The notes: generated by a model from the letters alone, not told the origin. Positions 42,669 through 52,650 are shown, counted from the stretch's first letter. The stretch: 64,000 nt of DNA from Capilliphycus robustus (GCF_034932365.1 NZ_JAYGHR010000005.1:62001-126000); one strand, 5' to 3'. A program made the numbers and translations.

Positions 42669-44435
42669 CTATTCTTTTATTTTTAGCTCGTATAGATTCC
42701 AGAATGCACCACCTAACGGAGTATATTCTAAATTTTCAATGCGATCGCGAATGGCTTCAAATGATAGGGGATTTACCATATATAAAAAGGGCAGTTCCTC
42801 TGCTGCTATCTGTTGAGTTTGACCATAAAGTTCTTGGCGTTTTTCTTCGTCTAACTCTTGAGAGGCTTGTATATAAAGAGCATCTATTTTTTGTTCCCAG
42901 TCAGACGGTTTCCAGCCGACAATATCTTCCTGTCCGGGTTGTGGGCCTTGATTAAAACTATGTAATCTTCCGTTAACTGACCAAATGACATAACCTCCAT
43001 GCGGTTCAAAACCGCCTGTAAATCCTCCCAAATAAGCCTCCCAATCTCGACGTCTTAATCGAGCGACAAAGGCGTTAAATTCTAAAGGCTGAGTAAAGAC
43101 TTTAATTCCCAGTTTACCTAAATCTTGAGTGATTTGGGTTGCCATTTGTGATCGCACTTTCATTCCCGAAGCAATTAAAATTGTAAATTGCACGGGATTC
43201 CCATCGGCATCCAATAATCTACCATTTTCGGATTTAAATCCGGCTTCTTCTAGAAGCTTCTTGGCTTTTTCTGGATTATATTGATAGGTCTTTAGTCCGG
43301 CTTCGGGTGATAAATAATAAGGGCTTTGTACCGGAATTGCCGAATGTTGTAAGGCTCCTAATCCCAAGTAAATATTATTTTTCATCACCTCTCGATTAAT
43401 CGCATAATAAATCGCTTGTCGAAAGGCTTTATTATTAAACCAACGAGATTTAGCCGTCGGAACAAACGGTTGATTGGTTTTGGCATCTTTGCCTTGATTT
43501 TGATTAAACGTGAGGAAAACTGTTCCCGTATCAGGGCCAGAACTATAAATCGTATATTGACCTCGCTTTTCGTCCGGTTTTAACAGGGGATAAGCTTCTG
43601 CTTGTACATCTAAAGTATCTAAGGAACCCGAGCGAAAATTGAGCAGTTGAGTATCCGTACTTTCCATAATTTGCCAAACAATTTGCTCAATAAAGGGTTG
43701 GGAATTTCCCTGTTTATCTTGGCGCCAATAATAGGGATTTTTTTGCAAAATGACGCGCTGATTTGCTGCATAACTTGCCAAACGATAAGGCCCATTTCCA
43801 ATAATTTTATTGGGGTCGGTTTCTGTTCCCCAAGTCGTTAAAAACAGGGGATTTCCCTGAGCATCAAGGGTACGAACCGATGAGGCTAAAGCATGAGCTG
43901 GTAATATTGGTAAACCGCCAGCGTAGCGTAAAAATGGCGCAAAAGGTTCAGGAACCGAAAATTCAACGCGGCGATTATCGAGCTTTTTCACGGTGGGATA
44001 TTGACCTTTTTCCCCCACTGCTAAAATATCGGCGGTTCCACTGGGAATTTTATCGTTGAGATAGATTTCATTGTAGGTGAAAATAATATCATCAACGGTC
44101 ATCTCTTCTCCATCTGACCACTTTAAATTGTCTCGCAAGGTGATGACGATTTTTTGTCCATCGGGAGAAACGTTCCAAGATTCTGCGAGTCCGGGTTCTA
44201 GTTCACCGGTATAGGGATTTTCTCGTAACAATGAGTCGTAAATATAGCCAAAAATACTATAGGCTGATTGATTGAGCGGATAGTTAAAGGTTCCTGGCCC
44301 ACTGGGAGTCGGAACGACTAAACGAGATGGAAGGGTCGATGTCGCAGGGCTACAGGCGGCGAGGGCGATCGCTAAAATTGCTGCGATCACCATCCCGAGT
44401 CCACGATGCCAAATTTGAGTCAAAGGATATTTCAT
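42669..44435 (-). CDS. ABC transporter solute-binding lipoprotein, peptide/nickel class (SBP_bac_5)
   Basis: 588 residues. Lipoprotein signal with lipobox LAAC (Cys about residue 28). Mature part is the DppA/NikA class: VPTPSGPGTFNYPLNQSAYS, DNLKWSDGEEMTVDDIIFT (family signature), IGNGPYRLASYAANQR and NKAFRQAIYYAINREVMKNN. No permease or ATPase gene is adjacent. The close linkage to larB (12 bases) makes nickel or a nickel chelate a possible ligand, but peptides are equally likely by sequence. Confidence 0.9.
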   Translation of the reverse strand: MKYPLTQIWHRGLGMVIAAILAIALAACSPATSTLPSRLVVPTPSGPGTFNYPLNQSAYSIFGYIYDSLLRENPYTGELEPGLAESWNVSPDGQKIVITLRDNLKWSDGEEMTVDDIIFTYNEIYLNDKIPSGTADILAVGEKGQYPTVKKLDNRRVEFSVPEPFAPFLRYAGGLPILPAHALASSVRTLDAQGNPLFLTTWGTETDPNKIIGNGPYRLASYAANQRVILQKNPYYWRQDKQGNSQPFIEQIVWQIMESTDTQLLNFRSGSLDTLDVQAEAYPLLKPDEKRGQYTIYSSGPDTGTVFLTFNQNQGKDAKTNQPFVPTAKSRWFNNKAFRQAIYYAINREVMKNNIYLGLGALQHSAIPVQSPYYLSPEAGLKTYQYNPEKAKKLLEEAGFKSENGRLLDADGNPVQFTILIASGMKVRSQMATQITQDLGKLGIKVFTQPLEFNAFVARLRRRDWEAYLGGFTGGFEPHGGYVIWSVNGRLHSFNQGPQPGQEDIVGWKPSDWEQKIDALYIQASQELDEEKRQELYGQTQQIAAEELPFLYMVNPLSFEAIRDRIENLEYTPLGGAFWNLYELKIKE

Positions 44436-44766
44436 TCTGAAGTGTGTTGAACCTCTAAAACCGAATCAAAAATTACGGTTTCAGATTCTCAGGAAATGTT
44501 TCCAAATCCTGCATTCGATTTTCAGGCACAATGACCTTAACTGTCGATTCCCAGGCTGATCATCGCTCCGACAATCATTTCTCCTAAAAAACCTGTTGTT
44601 TCAGGTTAGGGCGTAACTTTCTGGCTGACCACCAGTAGATCATACTTTGAGAATAAAAGAATGATAACACAAACCCCGTCTCCGATTCCCCGTACAACCA
44701 AATCTTTGATTATGGTTGCAGTACCCAAGGGAGGCTTAGATGGAATTTCAGATGTTACAGACGTCT
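44436..44766. other. intergenic region, no gene seen
   Basis: About 330 bases between a leftward start and the ispF stop. A short rightward frame at 44661 overlaps ispF out of frame and is not called. Confidence 0.5.
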
Positions 44767-45246
44767 CTACTGAAGTTCTAGCAAGGCGACAGCATAGGCG
44801 GCGATTCCTTCTTCTCGTCCCACTGGGCCTAACTTCTCGTTGGTTGTGGCTTTGATACCGACTTGTTCGGGTTGGATCTGGAGAACTGTAGAAATGCGCT
44901 CGCGCATTGCTGAAATATGAGGTTTAAGTTTAGGTCGTTCAGCGACAACGACAGAATCAATATTCCCGACTTTCCAACCCCGTTGTTGAATCATTTGATG
45001 GACTTTATCGAGTAGAACTAAACTGTCTGCGCCTGTCCATTTTTCATCGGTTGGGGGAAAGTAGAGTCCGATATCGCCGAGACTGAGCGCTCCTAACATT
45101 GCGTCCATGATAGCGTGTGTTAACACATCTGCATCACTGTTTCCTAAGAGTCCGCGTTCGTGTTCAATGTGAATTCCACCTAATATTAACGGTCGTCCCT
45201 CGACCAGACGGTGGATATCATAGCCGTTACCGATACGAATATTCAT
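44767..45246 (-). CDS. ispF: 2-C-methyl-D-erythritol 2,4-cyclodiphosphate synthase
   Basis: 159 residues, the full family length. Fifth enzyme of the MEP isoprenoid pathway, forming the cyclic diphosphate with loss of CMP. Zinc ligands Asp8, His10 (NGYDIHRL) and His in LTHAIMDAMLGA are present, as are SLGDIGLYFP and the C-terminal KATTNEKLGPVGREEGI. It supplies carotenoid, chlorophyll phytyl and quinone synthesis. Separate transcription unit. Confidence 0.96.
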   Translation of the reverse strand: MNIRIGNGYDIHRLVEGRPLILGGIHIEHERGLLGNSDADVLTHAIMDAMLGALSLGDIGLYFPPTDEKWTGADSLVLLDKVHQMIQQRGWKVGNIDSVVVAERPKLKPHISAMRERISTVLQIQPEQVGIKATTNEKLGPVGREEGIAAYAVALLELQ

Positions 45247-45460
45247 CAGGGTTATTGAGCAATCGCTTCTTTACATGAGTTCATTATCTGATAAGGGCGG
45301 TTATCCGTGAACAGTTACCACTACTGCTCACCATCTCCCCATCTCCCCATCTGCCTGTCCCCTGTCCCCTATTTCATATTTTGTAAAAAAATGTTGCAGC
45401 TTTTCAGTCGATATGTTAAATTTTGTATAGGTCACAGAAACAACAGAGGAGTTTTTAGAC

Positions 45461-45604
45461 ATGGAAAACCAAGAAGGTAAATTTGGATTCACTGAGTTTG
45501 CAGAAACTTGGAATGGCCGTCTAGCGATGCTAGGTTTTGTGATTGGAATCGCAACTGAGTACCTAACCGGTCAAGGTATCCTTTCTCAAATTGGCTTAAT
45601 GTAA
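45461..45604 (+). CDS. high-light-inducible protein (Hli/Scp), one-helix chlorophyll-binding
   Basis: 47 residues: a short polar start then FAETWNGRLAMLGFVIGIAT, the chlorophyll-binding helix with the ExxNGRxAM motif, and a short lumenal end. Hli proteins protect photosystem II assembly and dissipate energy under light stress. AGAGGAG upstream, ATG at 45461. A terminator follows. Confidence 0.95.
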   Translation: MENQEGKFGFTEFAETWNGRLAMLGFVIGIATEYLTGQGILSQIGLM

Positions 45605-45668
45605 TTCCATGGAAGTCAGTTGAATTGTTTAGTGTTGCCATACACAATAGTTGAGCTATAGTTGATCA

Positions 45669-45700
45669 GGTTTCCGGGAGTGATCCTTCGGAAACCTTTG
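45669..45700 (+). terminator. terminator after the hli gene
   Basis: GGTTTCCG 45669-45676 pairs with CGGAAACC 45689-45696, followed by TTTGTT. Confidence 0.75.
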
Positions 45701-45728
45701 TTATTGAATGATTTTTATAAAACGATAA

Positions 45729-45763
45729 AAAACTCCTCAAAACTGGAACGCAAGAGGAGTTTT
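45729..45763. terminator. bidirectional terminator hairpin
   Basis: AAAACTCCTC pairs fully with GAGGAGTTTT (10 bp), with T- and A-rich flanks, between the hli gene and the leftward gene ending at 45801. Confidence 0.85.
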
Positions 45764-45800
45764 ATTATTAGTTGAGTTTGTGTTTTGAGTTTTTCCTTGT

Positions 45801-46031
45801 CTATCGTAGACTTGATTGCTCTGGAAAATAAAATTTGTACCAGCTTAACAACCCACACAACATCAAGATTTGAAGACTCCAGTGTGTGAACGCAAATCCC
45901 CATACAAAACAAGCGAGTCCCGTTAATCCTGCTAAAACAAAAGGGATATCTTCAGACGTTTGTAGATAGACCCAGATGGAGCCTAAACTCAAGGCCAGTA
46001 GAATCAAATAAACCCCGGGCATGGTTGCCAC
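45801..46031 (-). CDS. small membrane protein, unknown
   Basis: 76 residues with two to three membrane segments (about 5-22, 30-49 and 51-66). Conserved-looking but not recognised; aromatic-rich end (WYKFYFPEQ). GAGGTGG lies before the ATG. The bidirectional terminator follows it. Confidence 0.65.
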   Translation of the reverse strand: MATMPGVYLILLALSLGSIWVYLQTSEDIPFVLAGLTGLACFVWGFAFTHWSLQILMLCGLLSWYKFYFPEQSSLR

Positions 46032-46257
46032 CTCCTCGGGAAGCTGTAGATAGTCACTCGGGTAAGATTGACTATTTTTAGTATATATTTAAAGGTAAAG
46101 CCAAAACATAAAAAACAGATTAAATCAAGAAATATTGTCACAAAACTTGATACTTAAGATTACAAAACTTGATACTGGATATCTGGACATTTTCTCCGTC
46201 AAAAGGAGGATGCGAGATGGGATTTTGTTCAGGTAAAGTCTAAAAAGACAGTTACAC

Positions 46258-46632
46258 TCAAGCCCAATCTAAAATTTTTTCAACTAAAGCTCCTAAACTC
46301 AAAGGTTCAAAGGGTTTAGTAATCACTCCACTCACCCCAGACAGAACAAATTTGCGATGTTCTTCAGCTTGTACTTGTGCTGTTAGTAAAATCACGGGGA
46401 TGTGCTTGGTTTTTGGGTTTATTTGTAGCTTGTGAAACGTCATTAATCCATCCAATTCTGGCATCATTACATCCAGGAGAATAGCGTCGGGTAGTTCTTG
46501 ACTTGCCTTGAGTATACCCTCTTGACCCGATTGAGCGGTGATCACTTGCCAATTTAAAATGAATTCTAAACTCATTTGGGCAACTTCGCGAATATCGTCT
46601 TCATCATCAATGAGTAAAATACGTTTAGTCAT
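46258..46632 (-). CDS. single-domain response regulator
   Basis: 124 residues, one receiver domain and nothing else. Acidic pocket DDEDD near the start, phosphoacceptor Asp in AILLDVMMPELDG (about 54), then Thr in LLTAQ and Lys in ITKPFEPL. CheY-like receivers without output domain work by protein contact; the partner kinase is unknown. ATG 46632 was preferred to 46641. Stand-alone gene. Confidence 0.93.
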   Translation of the reverse strand: MTKRILLIDDEDDIREVAQMSLEFILNWQVITAQSGQEGILKASQELPDAILLDVMMPELDGLMTFHKLQINPKTKHIPVILLTAQVQAEEHRKFVLSGVSGVITKPFEPLSLGALVEKILDWA

Positions 46633-47201
46633 TATGCTCACAAGTTAGAAAACTCTCTAATATAGACGATAATAGAAAATTTAAAAAGTTTATAATTGAT
46701 TCTGAGCCTCAACTGTTATAATCTGTTGGATAGCTATTTTTCGATAGAGCGAGAAAAATCACCTCAAGTTATCTAGACTATTTTAAGTGATCAATGACAG
46801 TTCTGACTAACGCTTCTAGAGATTGCGCGGAGTCTGACGACAACTGACCAAAAGCTACATTTTACTCATCGAAAACTCGACTTCAAGTTGGCTCCCCAAA
46901 TTTTTTCATAAATTTTTAATTTTCGCTTAAGATTGATCTGGGGGGGAGTGAGAGAATTCAAAAACTGCATCAATCTCATTCAAGCATTGAATGATCCTCT
47001 TGAATTCTGACTGAATTTTCGAGAAGATATTATCAGTCAGTCAAGGGGTGACACTCCAAGGGAATGCTTTGGTCTGGGACAGAAAACCCGGGGTTAAACT
47101 CCGAGAAACGGACAAAACTCCAAGTTGCTATTTTTGCACCTTAGACAATCATCTCAATTGTCACCATTGTATAACGAGTCATTTCACATCAAAGGCAGGG
47201 T
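46633..47201. other. intergenic region, no feature seen
   Basis: About 570 bases without a convincing gene. A 69-codon rightward frame at 47048-47257 overlaps the next small gene and has no coding character. Confidence 0.45.
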
Positions 47202-47375
47202 ATGAACAACACTACCAAAAATCAGTCTCAAGATCTCCTCCTCGACATCGCCTGTGAGGAATTTAACTTTGAACGTTGGGCTAAAGCGGTAAAACCGCAG
47301 TTAATCGCGGCATTGCGAGGAAATTTTACGGTTACACCTAAACTATGGCAGCAGGCTCAGGAAAAAGTAGACTAA
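47202..47375 (+). CDS. small conserved-looking protein (57 aa), unknown
   Basis: 57 residues, starting MNNTTKNQSQDLLLDIACEE, then a helix with WAKAVKPQLIAALRG. AGGCAGGG is 2-8 bases upstream of ATG 47202. Soluble; no family named. Its coding quality and clean ribosome site suggest it is real. Confidence 0.55.
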   Translation: MNNTTKNQSQDLLLDIACEEFNFERWAKAVKPQLIAALRGNFTVTPKLWQQAQEKVD

Positions 47376-47522
47376 ACTTATCTAGACACATCTGAACTGT
47401 CAAACTCATTCGCTCTAAAAACAGAACTCCTAAAAAAATTTAGACAAAGTTTGATCTCTGGCGGTTAATAACGCTAGAGTTTTTTTGTCGGTTGAAAATT
47501 CCTAGCATTGAGTTCTTCTAAC

Positions 47523-48422
47523 ATGAATAAAGTTGCCGTTGCAAAGGTTTTTACATGGTCACTGGGATTCTTTCTATGGTGTACACCCCCTACAGGGGCA
47601 GAATATCTAAACAATTTAGATCGATTTTTCGATTCTCCCGCCCTATATGCCGTCACTTCTTCCCAACAGAGGATCTTGCAAAATCTCAAAAGTGCGGATG
47701 TTGTGTACTTAGGAGAAACTCACGATCAACTCAAGGATCATCTTGCCCAACTCAATATTATTAAGGCATTATACCATAAAAATTCTCAAATCGTCATTGG
47801 GCTGGAAATGTTTCAGCGTCCCTATCAAGAAGTTTTAGATCAATATATCGCAGGTTCAATCAGCGAAACGGAGTTAATTGAGAAAAGTCAATATTTGCAA
47901 CGTTGGGGTTTTCCCTGGCAAAATTATGCTGAAATTTTGCGGTTTGCGCGGCAAAATAATATTCCAGTTTTAGCTTTAAATACTCCCAGTGAAGTCACCC
48001 GTAAGGTGGCAAAAGAAGGCTTAGGAAGCTTAACAGATGAAGATAAACGCTATATTCCGCCTCTGAGCGAAATTCGCACCGATAACGCTGAATATCGGCA
48101 AATGCTGCAAGAAATTTATCAACAACATCATCACGGACAAGGAAATAGTGCAGCTTTTGAAAACTTCTTTTTAGCTCAAGTGCTTTGGGATGAAACGATG
48201 GCTGAAACCATTGCAAAATATCTCAAGAATCATCCCAAATCTCAAGTGATTGTTTTAGTGGGAAAAGGTCATATTATCTATAACTACGGAATTCCCAGTC
48301 GAGTTGAACGGCGATTAAGCGATCGCAATTTAGTTCAGCGTTCGGTTATTTTTTCAACGACAACCGAAGAATCTGTTTCTAATAAAACTCCGATTGCTGA
48401 CTATATTTGGTTAGTGGAATAA
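47523..48422 (+). CDS. exported ChaN-type (DUF399) protein
   Basis: 299 residues. The N-terminus (MNKVAVAKVFTWSLGFFLWC) is a signal peptide; ChaN-type proteins are haem/iron-binding or peptidase-like exported proteins. VVYLGETHDQLKDHLAQL, IVIGLEMFQRPYQEVLDQY and VIVLVGKGHIIYNYGIPSRVE are the family's core blocks, with the GETH and GKGHI histidines. ATG at 47523 was chosen because the open frame's TTG at 47508 adds nothing. Separate unit. Confidence 0.9.
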   Translation: MNKVAVAKVFTWSLGFFLWCTPPTGAEYLNNLDRFFDSPALYAVTSSQQRILQNLKSADVVYLGETHDQLKDHLAQLNIIKALYHKNSQIVIGLEMFQRPYQEVLDQYIAGSISETELIEKSQYLQRWGFPWQNYAEILRFARQNNIPVLALNTPSEVTRKVAKEGLGSLTDEDKRYIPPLSEIRTDNAEYRQMLQEIYQQHHHGQGNSAAFENFFLAQVLWDETMAETIAKYLKNHPKSQVIVLVGKGHIIYNYGIPSRVERRLSDRNLVQRSVIFSTTTEESVSNKTPIADYIWLVE

Positions 48423-48435
48423 AGGCAAAATCGAG

Positions 48436-49722
48436 TTAGTTTTTAACATAAAAATCTCGGTTTCCTTTGGCATTCATCGCTTCTCCTAAGCGATTTAACC
48501 CATGAACATAGGCAGCCGTTCGCATGGAAATCGCAAGTTCTTGAGAAATACGCCAAATTTCTTCAGTTTCAGCTATCATTTTTTGTTTGAGACGATGATT
48601 CACTTCTTGGAGTGTCCAATACAACCCAGCCCGATTTTGCACCCACTCAAAATAACTAACGGTTACGCCTCCTGCATTGACTAAAATATCAGGAATCACT
48701 TTAATTCCTCGTTCTTCTAAAATCCGATCTGCTTCTGAAGTGGTTGGGCCGTTTGCCACTTCAAAAATATATTTTGCTTGAATGTCTTTGGCATTTTCAG
48801 AGGTGATTTGATTTTCCAAAGCAGCCGGAATCAAAACATCTACATCTAAGGTTAAAAGTTCTTCATTGCTAATCACATCATGTTCAACAATATTACAAAC
48901 AGTTCCTTCACAATAGACGGCTTTAACGCTTTTATTGGATTCTTTAAACTGTTGAACACTGGGAATATCTAAGCCGTTTTTAGAATAAATTCCCCCTTGA
49001 GAATCACTGACGGCAACGACTTTATATCCGGCTTTGGCGAGGAGTTGGGCGAGAGTTGCGCCTGCATTTCCAAAGCCTTGAACAGCAACTTTAGTATTAG
49101 GGGGAAATTGACTCAATTTTGCCAGAATTATTTCGATTACAAAAAAAGCCCCCATTGCGGTTGCTGTATCTCGTCCTAAACTTCCCCCTAATGCAATGGG
49201 TTTCCCGGTAACAACACCCGGACAAAGTTGACGACGAATGATGCTATATTGATCCATCATCCAGCCCATAATCATTGGGTTGGTGTAAACATCCGGCGCG
49301 GGAATATCAATATCTGGGCCAATAAAATCGGCGATCGCATCGACATATCCGCGACTCAAGCGTTCTAATTCGAGTTTTGAAAGTTCTTTCGGATTAACCG
49401 TAATTCCGCCTTTCGCACCCCCAAACGGTAAGCTTAAAACGGCACATTTAAAGGTCATCCAAAAGGCTAAAGAGGTGACTTCATCAAGGGAGACAGAGCT
49501 ATAGTATCTCACCCCTCCTTTGGTTGGCCCTCTGGTGTCATCATACCGCACTCGATAACCTGGAAAAATTTTCAGTGAGCCGTTATCCATGCGAACGGGA
49601 ATGGAAACGATTAAACTTGATTTAGGATATTTCAGCCGTTCGATAGTATCTTCGGAAAGGGAAACGTAGTTTAAAGCGCCTTCGAGTCTTTGGCTGGCAT
49701 CTGCAAATAGCGTATCAGACAT
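48436..49722 (-). CDS. gdhA: glutamate dehydrogenase
   Basis: 428 residues. NAD(P)-dependent, interconverts glutamate and 2-oxoglutarate plus ammonia. PFGGAKGGITVNP carries the catalytic Lys, GYRVRYDDTRGPTKGGVRY is the substrate-binding signature, and VAVQGFGNAGATLAQLL is the Rossmann nucleotide loop. Leu/Phe/Val members cannot be fully excluded, but glutamate is the usual substrate in cyanobacteria. Convergent with the ChaN-type gene (13-base gap). Confidence 0.92.
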   Translation of the reverse strand: MSDTLFADASQRLEGALNYVSLSEDTIERLKYPKSSLIVSIPVRMDNGSLKIFPGYRVRYDDTRGPTKGGVRYYSSVSLDEVTSLAFWMTFKCAVLSLPFGGAKGGITVNPKELSKLELERLSRGYVDAIADFIGPDIDIPAPDVYTNPMIMGWMMDQYSIIRRQLCPGVVTGKPIALGGSLGRDTATAMGAFFVIEIILAKLSQFPPNTKVAVQGFGNAGATLAQLLAKAGYKVVAVSDSQGGIYSKNGLDIPSVQQFKESNKSVKAVYCEGTVCNIVEHDVISNEELLTLDVDVLIPAALENQITSENAKDIQAKYIFEVANGPTTSEADRILEERGIKVIPDILVNAGGVTVSYFEWVQNRAGLYWTLQEVNHRLKQKMIAETEEIWRISQELAISMRTAAYVHGLNRLGEAMNAKGNRDFYVKN

Positions 49723-50095
49723 GGTTGAGGATTAACTGAACTGTATGGTTTAACTCATATCATGGCAGTTCTAAGTTTCATTGGACTTAATAATCTTGCA
49801 ATAAAAAGAAAGAGAGCCTATCGATCACCAGGTCTAATTTGACAATTGAACTTAAATGTGTATTTTAATTGTCGGATAAACTTTAACTAAGATTTTAGAT
49901 ATTCTTTTCATTTTTTATTGAACAAGAACTAGCACAATTTGAGCAGAATATGTAAAATTGGATTAAGGAATTTACCCAAAGTCGGTTCGTTTAGATGATC
50001 CGAATCCGGTTGTTTCAACTTAAGGATATTACGATTATAAAATTCTGGTTGTCTCTCATCCGAAATGATGATCCACTACTTACCTAGATCCCATT
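49723..50095. other. intergenic region, no feature seen
   Basis: About 370 A/T-rich bases between divergent genes; no gene, hairpin of note or repeat recognised. It must carry both promoters. Confidence 0.45.
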
Positions 50096-50689
50096 ATGAT
50101 AGAACTCCTGGCTGCTCTGTCTGCATCAGCAGCCGCAGGGATGAGAATTGCTTTACCCTTACTTTTAATTGGTTTACTGCAAACGGATTTGTGGGAGCGT
50201 GTTCCTTTTTTGTCTCGTTTCTCTCCCCAGTGGGTAGTGGGAGTATTAGTCAGTTGGTCGCTGTTTGAACTGTTCGCCTCTAAAAATGTACTCGGACAGC
50301 GAGTTTTAAACTTGATTCAGCTTGTTTGTAGTCCGTTTGTGGGGGCGATTATGGGAACTGCGATCGCCCAAGCCACAGAGGTTCCCGGATGGCTAGTGGG
50401 GTTAATTGGAGTAACGGGGGGTTTATTGGCGTTAGTCTTGCAACTGGTACAAGTCGGATGGTTTTACCGTTTGCGAGGTTTACCGATTTGGGCGATTTTT
50501 TTTCAAGATCTTCTCTGCATTTCCCTGGTCGTATTTGCCTTTGACGCGCCACAACAGGGAGGATTAATCGCCCTATTGCTGTTGTGGTTAGCGATTCGCA
50601 GTTCCAAAGAATGGTATCAATGGTACACCGCCCAAGCCTCACCCAAACAACGCCATCGTCCCCGTCGTCACAAACGCAATCCTGATTAA
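50096..50689 (+). CDS. DUF4126 membrane protein
   Basis: 197 residues with five or six membrane segments (for example 2-25, 45-60, 78-100, 107-128, 137-160). The start ELLAALSASAAAGMRIALP and FASKNVLGQRVLNLIQLV are typical of the DUF4126 family, whose function is unknown. The C-terminus is basic (RHRPRRHKRN). Convergent with hemH, 10 bases apart. Confidence 0.85.
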   Translation: MIELLAALSASAAAGMRIALPLLLIGLLQTDLWERVPFLSRFSPQWVVGVLVSWSLFELFASKNVLGQRVLNLIQLVCSPFVGAIMGTAIAQATEVPGWLVGLIGVTGGLLALVLQLVQVGWFYRLRGLPIWAIFFQDLLCISLVVFAFDAPQQGGLIALLLLWLAIRSSKEWYQWYTAQASPKQRHRPRRHKRNPD

Positions 50690-50699
50690 GCCACAGCGT

Positions 50700-51863
50700 T
50701 TAGAGTAAACCGACTAAATGCAAGGGGCCGTGACCTGTAATTAATTCAACTACAACGGCAACAATCCCAATCATTGCCAAACGCCCATTCCAAACTTCGG
50801 CGGCGGTTGTCATTCCCCATTCCCAACGTTCTTGGGGGTACATTTTTGTCTTTTTAGGAGGATGAGCCACTTCAGCAAATGTAATTTGAGGTCCGTCTAA
50901 AGCTTCAATCACCATATCGGCTAAATCTTCGATAAAAACCGGATGAGTATTTAAAGCCGGAACCCGATAAAAGTTTTTAATTCCAGATTCTTCAGCGAGA
51001 TGACGATACTCCATGTCAATTTCTTCGAGAGTTTCGATATGTTCAGACACGAAGCTAATGGGAACCACCATCAGGTTTTCTACCCCTTGTTGAGCGAGTT
51101 CAGGGATGGCTTCTTCGGTGTAGGGTTTGAGCCACTCAACCGGGCCTACTCGACTCTGATAAGCCAGAGTATGAGGGTTTGGACGATTGAGGGTTTGCAT
51201 GATTAACCGCGTACAGTTTTCGATTTCAGTCTGGTAGGGATCACCCGCTTCTTCAACATAATTGACGGGTACCCCGTGAGCGCTGAAAAATAGATGAATG
51301 TGTTCAGAATCTTGACAGTGATCAAGTTCTTCAGCGATTAATTGACTCATCGCCTGTAAATAGCCCGGTCGATCATACCAAGAGGGAATCACTGTATAAT
51401 TAATTTTTTGCAGAGCCGGATCTTCAGACCAAAGTCGTTCTAACAGTCTGAAGCTAGAACCACTGGTACTGATCGAAAATTGGGGATACAAAGGTAAAAT
51501 CACCAGTTGTTCAACTTGGTCTCGCTTGATTCTGACGAGCGCTTCTTCGGTGAAGGGATGCCAGTAACGCATTCCCACATAAATTTGAACATCATGCCCT
51601 TTTTGTTGTAACTTTTCCTCAAGGGCGACAGCTTGTTCTTCCGTAATGCGTCGCAGGGGTGAACCCCCGCCAATCGCTTTATAGTTTTCTTGAGATTTGC
51701 TGTAACGCAAGGTCGAGATTAACCAAGCCAGGGGTCGCTGCAACCAACGAAAGGGCAGACGAATGATTTCCGGATCGGAAAATAGGTTATACAAAAAGGG
51801 GCGGACATCTTCTAGTTGCTCTGGCCCGCCCAGATTTAACAGTAAAACTCCGACTCGTCCCAT
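50700..51863 (-). CDS. hemH: ferrochelatase with chlorophyll-binding C-terminal extension
   Basis: 387 residues. Inserts Fe2+ into protoporphyrin IX to make haem. The start GVLLLNLGGPEQLEDVRPFL is typical, and the catalytic His is in LFFSAHGVPVNYVEEAG. After a linker the last about 50 residues form the cyanobacterial CAB-like extension: WEWGMTTAAEVWNGRLAMIG then a membrane helix, sharing the WNGRLAM motif with the Hli protein at 45461. This tail binds chlorophyll and couples haem to chlorophyll synthesis. Separate unit. Confidence 0.96.
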   Translation of the reverse strand: MGRVGVLLLNLGGPEQLEDVRPFLYNLFSDPEIIRLPFRWLQRPLAWLISTLRYSKSQENYKAIGGGSPLRRITEEQAVALEEKLQQKGHDVQIYVGMRYWHPFTEEALVRIKRDQVEQLVILPLYPQFSISTSGSSFRLLERLWSEDPALQKINYTVIPSWYDRPGYLQAMSQLIAEELDHCQDSEHIHLFFSAHGVPVNYVEEAGDPYQTEIENCTRLIMQTLNRPNPHTLAYQSRVGPVEWLKPYTEEAIPELAQQGVENLMVVPISFVSEHIETLEEIDMEYRHLAEESGIKNFYRVPALNTHPVFIEDLADMVIEALDGPQITFAEVAHPPKKTKMYPQERWEWGMTTAAEVWNGRLAMIGIVAVVVELITGHGPLHLVGLL

Positions 51864-51966
51864 AGCGGTTTGTGATCCCCAATTTTTAATCTTTGTTACC
51901 TATTTTAATAATAGTAGCCTGATATTGGGGCAAAGTCGATAGTGAAAAAATGCAAATATTTTAGAT

Positions 51967-52650
51967 ATGGCAACAATTTTAAGAAGTCTCAGCTACCGTT
52001 ATCAATGGCTTTACGATACGATCTCGGGTCTGGCTGCCTTGAGTGTAGGGGGAGAAGCCCGTTTTCGGCGATTGGCATTGGAAGGATTGCCTATCAATCC
52101 TAACACGAAGGTCTTGGATTTATGTTGTGGGAGTGGACAGGCGACCGAGGTTTTGGTTCAACGTTCTCAAAATGTTGTGGGGTTGGATGCGTCTCCTTTA
52201 TCATTAAAACGCGCTCAACACAATGTTCCTACGGCTGAATATGTGGAAGCTTTTGCTGAAAAAATGCCCTTTGCTGATGATCAATTTGATGTGGTTCATA
52301 CCAGTGCGGCTTTACATGAAATGAACCCGGTTCAGCTTGGGCAAATTTTAGAGGAAGTCTATCGGGTTCTCAAGCCAGGAGGGGTGTTTACCTTGGTTGA
52401 TTTTCATCGCCCTAATAACCCATTATTTTGGCCAGGAATTGCCCTGTTTTTGTGGCTGTTTGAAACGGAAACGGCTTGGCAATTGTTACAAACAGATTTG
52501 ATGGCGTTACTGTCTGAAGTGGGGTTTCGGGCCAATTTATCGGAAGCGCAGGGGGCTGATTTTCCCCAACAACGGCTTTGTGCCGGGGGTAGTCTTCAGG
52601 TGATTCAAGTTCAGAAGCCTGGCGTGAACGGATATCTCTCTCAAGAGTGA
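51967..52650 (+). CDS. class I SAM-dependent methyltransferase (UbiE/MenG-like)
   Basis: 227 residues. SAM motif I VLDLCCGSGQATEVL, motif II VVGLDASPLSLKRA, motif post-II FDVVHTSAALHEM, and motif III RVLKPGGVFTLVDFHRP are all present. Similar to cyanobacterial methyltransferases acting on quinones or other membrane-bound substrates, but the substrate is not determined. A membrane-associating segment lies at LFWPGIALFLWLFE. Separate unit before psaK. Confidence 0.88.
   Translation: MATILRSLSYRYQWLYDTISGLAALSVGGEARFRRLALEGLPINPNTKVLDLCCGSGQATEVLVQRSQNVVGLDASPLSLKRAQHNVPTAEYVEAFAEKMPFADDQFDVVHTSAALHEMNPVQLGQILEEVYRVLKPGGVFTLVDFHRPNNPLFWPGIALFLWLFETETAWQLLQTDLMALLSEVGFRANLSEAQGADFPQQRLCAGGSLQVIQVQKPGVNGYLSQE

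Noticed and set aside
44661..44855. 64-codon frame opposite ispF
   Set aside because: Antisense shadow of ispF.
47048..47257. 69-codon frame with Cys/His pairs
   Set aside because: Cysteine and histidine pattern hints at a zinc finger, but it overlaps the cleaner 57-residue gene and lacks a ribosome site.
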